A DNA stretch of 12,448 bases, from positions 1 through 12,448 of the forward strand of contig JAJZBP010000041.1 of the NCBI GenBank assembly GCA_021798855.1, given 5' to 3'. The translations under genes were made by a program, and so were the position numbers. The notes below the pieces were generated by a model, which saw nothing but the letters and a program-made list of their open reading frames with translations, was not told where the DNA came from and ran no database searches. Below, piece after piece: positions 1 to 5,913 of the stretch. The stretch is from Bacillota bacterium (GTDB lineage: Bacteria; Bacillota; Sulfobacillia; JAJZIM01; JAJZBP01). The stretch's first letter is position 1. Every line of letters starts with the position of its first letter.

Positions 1-245
1 GGGCGTTTCCGCCCCGACGACCGTCGGCCCTTATTTGGGGCAAGGCTCCCTCCTTTTCAAGTATTGTGTCACCCGTGGCCGGACTTGGACTATCCAGGCT
101 GCATCCGGACCTACGGGTTTACCGAATACTTACCGTGGAGTCGGTTGGGCCGGTGGGCCGGCACCGGCCGCTGGCCGCGGGTCGGCCGCTGGCTGGTTCC
201 GAGTTGGCCCCGATTTTTCCAACCGGCTTTTTCCCGTTTGCTCTA
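1..245. other. GC-rich stretch without a supported gene
   Basis: Short open frames exist here but have no ribosome binding site, no recognisable domain and low-complexity composition, so I do not call any of them. Visible structure: two adjacent small hairpins at the window edge (GGGCG/CGCCC at 1-14 and CCGAC/GTCGG at 14-27) and a perfect 8-bp stem GGCCGGTG/CACCGGCC at 148-169 with a 6-nt loop, within a run of GGCCG-like units. It may be the 3' end or terminator zone of a gene outside the window; nothing identifies it. Confidence 0.5.
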
Positions 246-274
246 TTGACATGCGTGCCTTCGCTGCTTAAAAT
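246..274 (+). promoter_or_regulatory. sigma-A promoter of the 46-aa gene
   Basis: A consensus -35 box TTGACA (246-251) is separated by exactly 17 bp from a -10 box TAAAAT (269-274). The AT-rich stretch after it (275-296) contrasts with the GC-rich surroundings. Transcription would start near 281, about 38 nt before the ATG at 319. No 11-bp repeat of the TTGACA hexamer occurs here, so this looks like a plain housekeeping promoter rather than a Pho-controlled one. Confidence 0.75.
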
Positions 275-318
275 AAATTTAAATTGAATTAGTACGCTTA
301 TGAACGGAGGGATGGAAA

Positions 319-459
319 ATGTGGCGGACTGGAGTCGTGATCATGTTGGTGGGTTGGTTGGTGGCGGTTCTGGGCGATGTTTTGGCCGGAGTGACTTTCG
401 GAATCGTGGGAGTGGTCATCGCAGCGTTGGGAGCCGTCGCCGTAGCGTTGGGAAGCTAA
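319..459 (+). CDS. 46-aa hydrophobic membrane peptide, unknown function
   Basis: The gene is not recognised. The ATG follows a GGAGGG ribosome binding site (306-311) at 7-nt spacing. The product begins MWRTGVVIMLVGWL and is almost entirely Val, Ala, Leu, Ile and Gly, with a single Asp at residue 20 between two hydrophobic stretches (about 5-18 and 21-44). That fits a hairpin of two membrane helices or one long helix, with several Gly residues at helix-packing spacing. It has its own consensus promoter and a terminator 70 nt downstream, so it forms a one-gene unit. The combination of promoter, ribosome binding site, hydrophobic frame and terminator is the argument that it is real. Possible roles (membrane regulator, small toxin, assembly peptide) cannot be separated from sequence. 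Confidence 0.72.
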   Translation: MWRTGVVIMLVGWLVAVLGDVLAGVTFGIVGVVIAALGAVAVALGS

Positions 460-530
460 GGCCGCAAGGCGACCGGAGTTGGTGTACGGGCACGGGGAAT
501 TTTATTTTGGTTTTGGGGTAGAGAATGGTG

Positions 531-561
531 GGCAAGCAGGGACAGACCTGCTTGCCTTTTT
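531..561 (+). terminator. Intrinsic terminator after the 46-aa gene
   Basis: A perfect 10-bp stem GGCAAGCAGG (531-540) / CCTGCTTGCC (547-556) with a 6-nt loop is followed directly by TTTTT (557-561). It closes the 46-aa transcription unit and lies only 33 nt before the next start codon, so the downstream gene needs read-through or its own promoter, for which I see no good match. Confidence 0.8.
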
Positions 562-594
562 CCAGATCCAGTTTGGCGGAAGGGAACGAGATTG

Positions 595-1413
595 ATGGAA
601 GTTTACGCATTGATCGGCGCCAGCGGCACCGGCAAGAGCCACCGGGCGACTCTGGTGGCCTTGGAGGTGGGAGCCGATCTGGTCATCGACGACGGCCTGT
701 TGATCCGGGATGGGAAAATCCTGGGCGGGCGCTCGGCCAAGGGGGAGCAGAGCAAGCTGGGCGCCGTCCGGCGGGCCATCTTCACCGACGAAAGTCAGGC
801 GGCCCAGGTGCGGGAAAAATTGCGGGAAGCGGGACAAATGAAAATCCTGATCCTCGGCACCTCGGCCGAAATGGTGCAAAAGATCAGCCTGGTGTTGGAA
901 CTGCCCCAACCCCAACGATACATCCGGATCGAGGACGTGGCTTCTCCCGCCGAGATCATTCGAGCGCGGCGTTCCCGCCGGGAGGAAGGGAAACACGTGA
1001 TTCCAGCCCCCACCCTGGAGGTCAAACGAACCTTCAGTGGGCTGCATCTCCTCGATCCCCTGCGCTTCATCCTGCGAAAAAAAGACCTCCCCAAGGATCT
1101 GGTGGTGGAGAAAGCGGTGGTTCGCCCAACCTGGAGCTCTTTGGGGAGGTTCTTCATTGCGGATCGCGTGGTTTGCAGCATTGCCGCCCATTGCGTTCGG
1201 GGGACGCCGGGTTTGGGACGGATCCGCAAGGTGAGCGTTGAGGCTTGGCCGGAGGGTTTGATCATCCAGTTGGACGTTTGGTTGCGTTACGGGTTCTCCT
1301 TCCCCGAAGTGCTGACGGAAGCGCAAAAAAGGGTGAAGGCCACGGTGGAACATTTGACCAGCCTGAATGTGGTGGCGATCAATCTGACGGCTCGGGCCTT
1401 GGAGCAGAAGTGA
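595..1413 (+). CDS. P-loop NTPase fused to an Asp23/Gls24-type domain
   Basis: A 272-aa protein with two parts. The N-terminus carries a Walker A motif, GASGTGKS at residues 8-15, followed by an acidic patch VIDDG (about 30-34) and a nucleotide-kinase-like alpha/beta pattern to about residue 145. The C-terminal part (about 165-270) has the pattern of the Asp23/Gls24 (DUF322) family: a short strand with VVEKAVVRPT, then basic and amphipathic segments, ending in an AQKRVKATVEHLTSLNVVAI-type helix-strand. Asp23 proteins in Firmicutes are linked to envelope stress; the role of the ATPase half is unknown. I take ATG 595 as the start because an AAGGGA site (580-585) lies 9 nt upstream; TTG 592 is a one-codon longer alternative. 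The 3' end overlaps the convergent psiE-like gene by 35 bp. Fold and motif are clear; biological role is not. Confidence 0.8.
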   Translation: MEVYALIGASGTGKSHRATLVALEVGADLVIDDGLLIRDGKILGGRSAKGEQSKLGAVRRAIFTDESQAAQVREKLREAGQMKILILGTSAEMVQKISLVLELPQPQRYIRIEDVASPAEIIRARRSRREEGKHVIPAPTLEVKRTFSGLHLLDPLRFILRKKDLPKDLVVEKAVVRPTWSSLGRFFIADRVVCSIAAHCVRGTPGLGRIRKVSVEAWPEGLIIQLDVWLRYGFSFPEVLTEAQKRVKATVEHLTSLNVVAINLTARALEQK

Positions 1414-1942
1414 ATCCGCCGGTTCCGGCGGGGGAGGACGAGCGGCGAATGAGTGGAAAGAAGGGCCGTCCCGGGCCACGGAACGAATCGTCGCCGACAT
1501 GGGGGGGGAAGAGGGACGCCAGGGTGCGGACGATGCCGACGGCCACCACGATGCCCGCATAGGCCCAGAGGGTGGGGGGTGAGAGCGTCCCGTCGTAGAG
1601 GGCGGCCACCAGTTCCCGCAGGAGGAAAACCAGGCTTGAGTCCAGCAGGTAGGTCAACCTGATTCGACCCTTGGTCCGGTAGGCATACAACCCGGCGAAA
1701 AGCTCAAAAAGGAAGCTGACCGACAGGGCATCAAGCAGGAAGTAACGCAGTCCTAGGTCGAAAGAAGAGGCGACCATGAGGGGGCCCAGATCCAAGGCGG
1801 CGCGGCCGAGGCCGATCAGGGAAGCGCAAAAGAGCAGGGCCAACAGGACGTCCAGGGACCATTTGACTCCCTCGGCCATCAAGCCGGCAAACTTCCCATC
1901 CGGGGCTTGGAGAAGATCGCCGTCGTCGGCTTGGTCGTTCAC
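1379..1942 (-). CDS. PsiE-family phosphate-starvation-inducible membrane protein
   Basis: A 187-aa integral membrane protein with four predicted helices at about 28-47, 65-87, 97-116 and 125-145, charged residues between them, and a long polar Pro/Ser/Arg-rich tail (about 150-187) that the family core lacks. The arrangement and the helix 2-3 region match the PsiE family, first known as phosphate-starvation induced in E. coli; its molecular function is unresolved. The start is GTG 1942 with GGAGG (complement of 1953-1957) 10 nt upstream. It is convergent with the P-loop/Asp23 gene and divergent from phoP. Upstream sits a two-hexamer Pho-box candidate, which fits PhoP control. The family call rests on topology, length and Pho context, so an unrelated small membrane protein is possible. 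Confidence 0.7.
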   Translation of the reverse strand: MNDQADDGDLLQAPDGKFAGLMAEGVKWSLDVLLALLFCASLIGLGRAALDLGPLMVASSFDLGLRYFLLDALSVSFLFELFAGLYAYRTKGRIRLTYLLDSSLVFLLRELVAALYDGTLSPPTLWAYAGIVVAVGIVRTLASLFPPHVGDDSFRGPGRPFFPLIRRSSSPAGTGGFTSAPRPEPSD

Positions 1943-2048
1943 CGGCGAAAAACCTCCTTTTACAGCACGGGAAGCGCCACCGGCGCCGCCCCCTTCCTTC
2001 CTCCGGCGGGCCGGGGCGCTCTTCAGCTTAAACGAGCCGGATTAAGGT

Positions 2049-2094
2049 ATGATAAAACGCAGGTTACGGCTGCGTTTTTAACCGAAATTTAACT
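2049..2094 (-). promoter_or_regulatory. Candidate PhoP box and promoter of the psiE-like gene
   Basis: TTAACC (2078-2083) and TTAACT (2089-2094) are spaced exactly 11 bp apart, the period of the Bacillus PhoP box (TTAACA-like hexamers with 5-bp gaps). Reading toward psiE, a -10-like TATCAT lies on the minus strand at 2049-2054, placing the repeats near -36 to -52, a normal activator position. A 9-bp inverted repeat AAAACGCAG/CTGCGTTTT (2054-2078) lies between them and could be a second operator. The same box could also serve the plus strand toward phoP. Confidence 0.5.
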
Positions 2095-2159
2095 ACGGGG
2101 CAATGCGGAGCTAATCCTCGTGGCTTATCTTGAAAGGCGACGGCGGGGCGCGTCGGCCA

Positions 2160-2214
2160 CTGTTACAAAACTGTAATCTTTTCGTCCCGGTTTCGTAACA
2201 TGGAACTGCTAACA
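2160..2214 (+). promoter_or_regulatory. Candidate PhoP-box cluster upstream of phoP
   Basis: GTTACA (2162-2167), GTAATC (2173-2178) and GTAACA (2195-2200) lie in one 11-bp phase; the fourth slot (2184-2189) matches poorly. CTAACA (2209-2214) follows out of phase. Seen another way, 2160-2177 reads CTGTTAC-AAAA-CTGTAAT, a near match to the enterobacterial Pho box (CTGTCAT, 4-bp AT spacer, CTGTCA). It is a plausible autoregulatory site. No strong -10 box is visible close downstream. Confidence 0.45.
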
Positions 2215-2242
2215 TTGAATTGCTGACCCCCCCTCTTTCAAT

Positions 2243-2285
2243 GGGAGCAGGACCGAAGCTCAACGGACTGCTCCCGCTTTTTTTT
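2243..2285 (+). terminator. Intrinsic terminator or attenuator upstream of phoP
   Basis: GGGAGCAG (2243-2250) pairs with CTGCTCCC (2268-2275); inside the loop CCG/CGG (2253-2255 / 2264-2266) can also pair. A run of eight T (2278-2285) follows two bases later. No gene precedes it on the plus strand, so it ends either a short RNA from the Pho-box region or a phoP leader transcript (attenuation). Confidence 0.75.
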
Positions 2286-2546
2286 GCCCGGTTGGAGGTT
2301 TGGCCAGGTCGGGAAACAGCTATAGCATGGGAGCCGCTTCCCGCGGCGAACTGGGCGTCAAAGTTTCGGTGACGGTCCTCGGCGGCGAAGCCGCCTGCGC
2401 CACGCTCGAGGTCTGTTCCTTGCCCTTGCCGACGGCGACGGACGTATGTACGGAGCCGAAACTTACCGCGATACCCGCAACCGGCGCGAATTGGACGGCT
2501 GCAACGAGAGTTGGGATGGGCGTCCAGGCTATAAGGGAGAAGGGTT
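2286..2546 (+). other. Structured phoP leader region
   Basis: About 260 nt lie between the terminator and phoP. They hold a perfect 6-bp GGCGGC/GCCGCC hairpin with GAA loop (2381-2395), a 48-nt block that recurs upstream of pstS, and the phoP ribosome binding site (GGGAGAAGGG, 2534-2543). A frame beginning near 2300 stays open into phoP but lacks a ribosome binding site. A weak promoter-like pair TTTGGC (2299-2304) / TATAGC (2321-2326) is the only -10/-35 candidate after the terminator. This could be a 5' untranslated RNA or the remnant of a mobile element. Confidence 0.4.
2415..2462 (+). repeat. Repeat block, copy A (phoP leader)
   Basis: From GTTCCTTGCCCT to CGAAAC this block matches 4751-4800 at about 42 of 48 positions with one 2-nt gap. 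Similarity fades on both sides within about 10 nt. In both copies a GCC-N3-GGC core forms a hairpin. It lies 85 nt before phoP, while copy B lies about 300 nt before pstS. Confidence 0.7.
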
Positions 2547-3272
2547 ATGAGCGTGGGCAACCCCGGACAGAAAATTCTGGTGGTGGAGGACGAACGTTCC
2601 ATCGCTGAACTCTTGGCTTTCAACCTGGGCCGGGAGGGGTTCGAGGTGCGGGAGGCGGTGGATGGCCTGGCCGCCCTGGTGGCCTGCCGGCGGGAGAGAC
2701 CGGATCTGGTCATCCTGGACGTCATGCTCCCCGGCATGGACGGTCTGGAGGTGTGCAGGCAACTGCGCCGGACCCATGAGTTCAAGGACGTTCCCATCAT
2801 CATGCTGACCGCCCGCCGGGAGGAGTTGGACCGGGTGCTGGGGCTGGAAATGGGCGCTGACGACTACGTGGTCAAGCCCTTTTCGCCCCGTGAAGTGGTG
2901 GCCAGGGTCAAGGCCATCCTGCGCCGCACCCTCCGGGAGGCCGAAGCCACGGATTCCCCCGGGGGAGGCGTGCTGAAAGCGGGTGACTTGGAATTGGACC
3001 AAGGTCGGCGGGAAGTGCGCCGTGATGGTTCGGGCGTCGAACTCACCTTCAAAGAATTCGAGATCCTGAAGTACCTGATGCACAATCCGGGACGGGTGAT
3101 TTCCCGGGAGATCATTCTGGAAAAAGTCTGGGGCTATGACTACCTGGGCGACGCCCGGACGGTGGACGTCCACATCCGCCACCTGCGGGAGAAGCTGGAG
3201 GAGATCCCTGCCCGTCCCCGCTACGTGGAGACGGTGCGGGGCGTCGGCTACCGCTTGCGGGAGAACTCCTGA
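2547..3272 (+). CDS. phoP: Phosphate regulon response regulator PhoP (OmpR family)
   Basis: A 241-aa DNA-binding response regulator. The receiver domain (about 8-122) has the acidic pair E14-D15, phospho-acceptor D58 in VILDVMLPGMDG, T88 in IIMLTA and K110 in VVKPF. The C-terminal winged helix (about 140-240) ends with the usual DVHIRHLREKLE recognition helix and RGVGYRL wing. The ATG has a strong purine-rich ribosome binding site. Its stop overlaps the phoR start by one base (TGATG), implying coupled translation with its kinase. When phosphorylated it should bind the 11-bp-spaced hexamers found ahead of psiE, phoP, pstB and glnR. The symbol follows Gram-positive usage (PhoB in Gram-negatives); pairing with pst-phoU in the same locus makes the assignment firm. 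Confidence 0.93.
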   Translation: MSVGNPGQKILVVEDERSIAELLAFNLGREGFEVREAVDGLAALVACRRERPDLVILDVMLPGMDGLEVCRQLRRTHEFKDVPIIMLTARREELDRVLGLEMGADDYVVKPFSPREVVARVKAILRRTLREAEATDSPGGGVLKAGDLELDQGRREVRRDGSGVELTFKEFEILKYLMHNPGRVISREIILEKVWGYDYLGDARTVDVHIRHLREKLEEIPARPRYVETVRGVGYRLRENS

Positions 3273-4624
3273 TGTCCTGGTGGTTGGGGGGCGTTTTTTA
3301 CGCCTTGGTGGTGCTGGCGGTCTTCTTCCTATCCGGCAGCCTGCCGCCGTCGTACCTGCTGGCGACCCTGGCCCTGGCCGGGGGGGCGTTGATCTTTCGC
3401 AGCGCCATCGACAGTCAATTTAAAAAGACCGGCCTGTCGGCGACGCTGGAGGCTTTGGAAAAGATGGGCCGTGACGAGGACATCGGCGGCATTTACCTGG
3501 AGGGAGAATGGGCGCCCCTCGGTGAGGCCGTGCGACGCACGGCCGGTTTTACGGTTGAACGTTTGCGGGACCTGCAGGAGGAAAAGAGCAAATTGGAAAC
3601 CATCCTGGCCCATATGGTGGACGGGGTGGTTCTGTTTAGCGCCAGGAAGCGGGTGCTGTTGCTCAACCCGGCGGCTGAGGGTATCCTGGGGGTCGGCAGG
3701 GAGATGATCGGGGCGCGCGGCCTGGAATTGTACCGCCATCTTCCTTTGGACGAGGCGCTTGACCGGGTGCTGGCCTCGGGGGTGGGTACAACCCTGGAGG
3801 TACGTCTCTATCATCCCGGGGAAAAAGATCTGCAGGTTTTTCTTTCGCCGGTGCGCGGTGGGGACGAAGGCAAACCTTCCGGGGTGTTGCTGGTCCTGCG
3901 GGACGTCAGTCAGGAGCGGGCGGTGGAAAAGATGCGCCGGGAGTTCGTGGCCGACGTGACCCACGAACTACAGACACCGCTGACCTCCATCCTGGGCTAC
4001 GTGGAGACCCTGCAGGAGGGAGTGGAGGACGCCGCAACGCGGGAACGCTTTCTCGGCGTGGTCCAAGTGGAGGCCAAGCGTTTATCGCGACTGTTGGATG
4101 ACCTCCTGGACCTTTCCCGCATCCAAGCCGGGGTCTTGTCCTATCGCCAAGACCTCCTGGACCTGGGGGCGACGGTGCGCGACGTGGCCGGCCGTTTTCG
4201 TCCCCGCGCCGAGCAAGACGGTCGTTGTTTGGAGTTGCACCTGCCGGATGAACCCCTGCCGGTGCGGGGAGATGCCGACCGGCTGGGACAGGTTCTTTGG
4301 AACTTGCTGGTGAACGCCGATAAGTACACTCCCGCCGGGGGAGGGATCAGGGTGCGGGTCGGGAAGGACGGCCCGTGGGCGACGGTGGCGGTGGAAGACG
4401 ACGGCGTGGGCATCCCGGCGGAGGAACTTCCCCGGATCTTCGACCGCTTCTACCGGGTGGACAAGGGAAGGAGCCGCCAATCGGGGGGGACGGGTTTGGG
4501 TCTGCCCATCGCCAGGGGTATCGTGGAGGCCCACGGAGGCCGGGTGGAAGCCAGGAGCAAAGTGGGAAAAGGGAGCGAGTTCATCGTTCGCCTGCCGCTA
4601 CACAAAGAAGAACAAAGTGGATAG
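3272..4624 (+). CDS. phoR: Phosphate regulon sensor histidine kinase PhoR
   Basis: A 450-aa membrane kinase. Two hydrophobic segments (about 7-21 and 27-43) are separated by only a few residues, so almost nothing faces outside. A linker (44-104) precedes a PAS domain (about 105-212), then the HisKA domain with phospho-acceptor H231 in DVTHELQTPLTSI, and the HATPase domain: N box with N344 and N348, G1 DDGVGIP (about 376-382), F box FDRFYRV, and G2 GGTGLGL (405-411). The H box has Gln after Leu where Arg or Lys is usual. The small outside region resembles E. coli PhoR and argues for sensing through Pst/PhoU contact with the PAS domain rather than direct phosphate binding. It is translated from the ATG overlapping the phoP stop. 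Confidence 0.92.
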   Translation: MSWWLGGVFYALVVLAVFFLSGSLPPSYLLATLALAGGALIFRSAIDSQFKKTGLSATLEALEKMGRDEDIGGIYLEGEWAPLGEAVRRTAGFTVERLRDLQEEKSKLETILAHMVDGVVLFSARKRVLLLNPAAEGILGVGREMIGARGLELYRHLPLDEALDRVLASGVGTTLEVRLYHPGEKDLQVFLSPVRGGDEGKPSGVLLVLRDVSQERAVEKMRREFVADVTHELQTPLTSILGYVETLQEGVEDAATRERFLGVVQVEAKRLSRLLDDLLDLSRIQAGVLSYRQDLLDLGATVRDVAGRFRPRAEQDGRCLELHLPDEPLPVRGDADRLGQVLWNLLVNADKYTPAGGGIRVRVGKDGPWATVAVEDDGVGIPAEELPRIFDRFYRVDKGRSRQSGGTGLGLPIARGIVEAHGGRVEARSKVGKGSEFIVRLPLHKEEQSG

Positions 4625-4713
4625 TTTACAAAATTTCGGCTTGATGCGCCCACTCATTCATGGGTGGGATGAAGCGCCCGCTCCTTTTGTGCCTTCCTAA
4701 TTCTTCCCGATTA

Positions 4714-4722
4714 TGATATAAT
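4714..4722 (+). promoter_or_regulatory. Extended -10 promoter inside the element
   Basis: TGATATAAT is a perfect extended -10 (TG, one base, TATAAT at 4717-4722). The -35 slot near 4694-4699 is poor (TTCCTA), as extended -10 promoters allow. A start near 4729 would make an RNA that covers the omegaRNA-like region and could run on into pstS. No Pho-type 11-bp repeat was found next to it. Confidence 0.65.
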
Positions 4723-4729
4723 ATTTCCA

Positions 4730-4977
4730 GCACCTTAAAAACTGAAGTGTGTTCCTTGCCCTCGCCAAAGGCGACGGGCCGGCATGTACGGAGGCGAAAC
4801 CTTCAATCGATCGATTGCCGTCTGGCAGACGGCCTACGCCTGCGAAGTGAGATCCGGCTTGGGCGGCTCATAGCGGGGAGGAACCACCGGGAAAGCGAAA
4901 ACGGCGCAAGCCGCATAAGCGAATACCGGCCCGGACAACCGGGAATCCCACGGTTTTAGCCGTGAGGAGGATGTCAA
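4730..4977 (+). ncRNA. omegaRNA-like (TnpB guide RNA type) transcript
   Basis: The region is rich in stems: GCCCTCGCC/GGCGA-C-GGGC (4758-4779, one bulged C), GCCGTCT/AGACGGC with 3-nt loop (4817-4833), CGGC/GCCG closed by a GCAA tetraloop (4902-4913), and the terminal CACGGT/GCCGTG stem just before TGTCAA. In IS605-type elements the RNA scaffold of TnpB ends exactly at the right end, and the bases beyond serve as guide; here that would be the sequence from 4978. No TnpB is encoded in the window, so a nuclease from elsewhere would be needed, or the RNA is inert. An open frame exists across it (about 4747-4959) but has no ribosome binding site. Confidence 0.5.
4751..4800 (+). repeat. Repeat block, copy B (element upstream of pstS)
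   Basis: Counterpart of 2415-2462: same order GTTCCTTGCCCT, GGCGACGG, ATGTACGGAG, CGAAAC, with two extra bases before ATGTACGG. Loop bases of the first hairpin differ (AAA here, GAC in copy A) while the closing stem GCC/GGC is kept. Confidence 0.7.
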
Positions 4978-5094
4978 CCGACGGGTTTATCGAATAATCA
5001 TGACGGTCCCCCTCTGGGCCGGAGGGCAAACCAAATCTGCGGGCAGGTTTTACCACGTTCCCAAAGCGCATAACCTTTTCCGGGTGAACTGTCT

Positions 5095-5913
5095 GTGCGC
5101 TATTGGTTGTTGACGCTTTGTCTCATGCCGGGAATGTTTTTCTTCACGGCTTGTGGACCCTCCGGTCTCCGCCTCGCCATCTCCGGATCCACCGCCCTCA
5201 TGCCCTTGGCCCGAGCGGCGGCGGCTTCCTTTGGCCGTGTCCACCCGGACGTTTCGGTGCAGGTGACGGGGGGGGGCTCCTTCGTTGGCCTTTACCAGGT
5301 CTGGTCGAAGGCGGTGGACATCGGGATGGCCGATGCGGTTCCTCCTCCCGGTAAATACCCGGGTTTGGTGGGTTGGCCGGTGGCGGTGATTCCCTATTGC
5401 TTGGTGGTAAACCCGGACGTGGCGGTGGCCTCCCTCACCCGGTGGCAGGTGGCGGAGATCTTTTCCGGCAGAGTGCGCGACTGGCGGAGCATCAGTGGTC
5501 AGGGTTTGCCGGTGGTGGTGGTGGGCCGGGCATCTTCCTCCGGCTCACGGTTGGTGTTGGAGGAACGTCTTTTGAATGGGGGAAAAGTTGTTCCCCGCGG
5601 CGTCACCCTTCCCTCCAGCGGCGCGGTGCGGGCGGCGGTGGCGGCCACCCCGGGGGCCATCGGCTACCTGGAAGCGGGCAGGCTCAACTCCACGGTGCGG
5701 GCGGTGGCCCTGGGGGGAGTGCCCTTCTCCGCCTCGGCCGTGGGGGATGGCAAGTATGCCTTTTGGGGGATGGGGCGCTTTTACACCCTTCGGTCGCCCG
5801 GACCCGTGGTCAGGGCTTTCCTGGCCTTGATCCGGGGGCGCGACTTTCGCCCGGAACTGCGGCGCCTTGGTTACCTGCCGCCGGTGGATGGGGAGGAATC
5901 CGGTGCGGGCTGA
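5095..5913 (+). CDS. pstS: Phosphate ABC transporter substrate-binding lipoprotein PstS
   Basis: A 272-aa exported phosphate-binding protein. Residues 1-19 form a signal peptide with a hydrophobic core, ending in FTAC with Cys20 as lipidation site; Phe at -3 is unusual but tolerated. Typical PstS signatures are ISGSTALMPLARA near the N-terminus, TGGGSFVGL (substrate loop), MADA, and GRASSSGSR in the second lobe, followed by PGAIGYLE. The start is GTG 5095 with GGGTGA (5082-5087) upstream, a modest site. The short gap before it contains no clear promoter, so transcription probably comes from the extended -10 site inside the upstream element or from phoR read-through. pstC begins inside its last codons, so translation is coupled. 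Confidence 0.9.
   Translation: MRYWLLTLCLMPGMFFFTACGPSGLRLAISGSTALMPLARAAAASFGRVHPDVSVQVTGGGSFVGLYQVWSKAVDIGMADAVPPPGKYPGLVGWPVAVIPYCLVVNPDVAVASLTRWQVAEIFSGRVRDWRSISGQGLPVVVVGRASSSGSRLVLEERLLNGGKVVPRGVTLPSSGAVRAAVAATPGAIGYLEAGRLNSTVRAVALGGVPFSASAVGDGKYAFWGMGRFYTLRSPGPVVRAFLALIRGRDFRPELRRLGYLPPVDGEESGAG

Larger units (their letters stand above)
4646..4977 (+). mobile_element. Protein-free IS200/IS605-like element (MITE-like)
   Basis: The left end follows TTGAT (4641-4645), the target motif used by some IS605 elements such as ISDra2. It begins with a hairpin CCCACTCA/TGGGTGGG (4649-4668, loop TTCA). The right end has a hairpin around CACGGT/GCCGTG (4949-4964, loop TTTA) and closes with GGAGGATGTCAA at 4966-4977, the ending I know from IS200/IS605/IS1341 right ends. 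No tnpA or tnpB coding sequence lies between. Subterminal hairpins instead of terminal inverted repeats, and no target duplication, are traits of this single-strand transposing family. Recognition is by eye; the left boundary is less certain than the right. Confidence 0.6.

Noticed and set aside
35..287. Three overlapping short frames at the window start
   Set aside because: No ribosome binding sites, biased composition, and they run through GGCCG repeats and the promoter at 246-274.
502..1560. 352-codon minus-strand frame opposite the P-loop/Asp23 gene
   Set aside because: Shadow of a well-supported plus-strand gene; overlaps psiE-like coding sequence and a terminator.
2300..2608. Open frame in the phoP leader, considered as a TnpB C-terminal remnant
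   Set aside because: No TnpB catalytic motif or zinc-finger cysteines can be seen and no start site; only the shared 48-nt block supports a mobile origin.
4747..4959. 70-codon frame across the omegaRNA-like region
   Set aside because: No ribosome binding site, Arg-rich translation typical of structured RNA read as protein, and the 2-nt gap relative to copy A breaks the frame.
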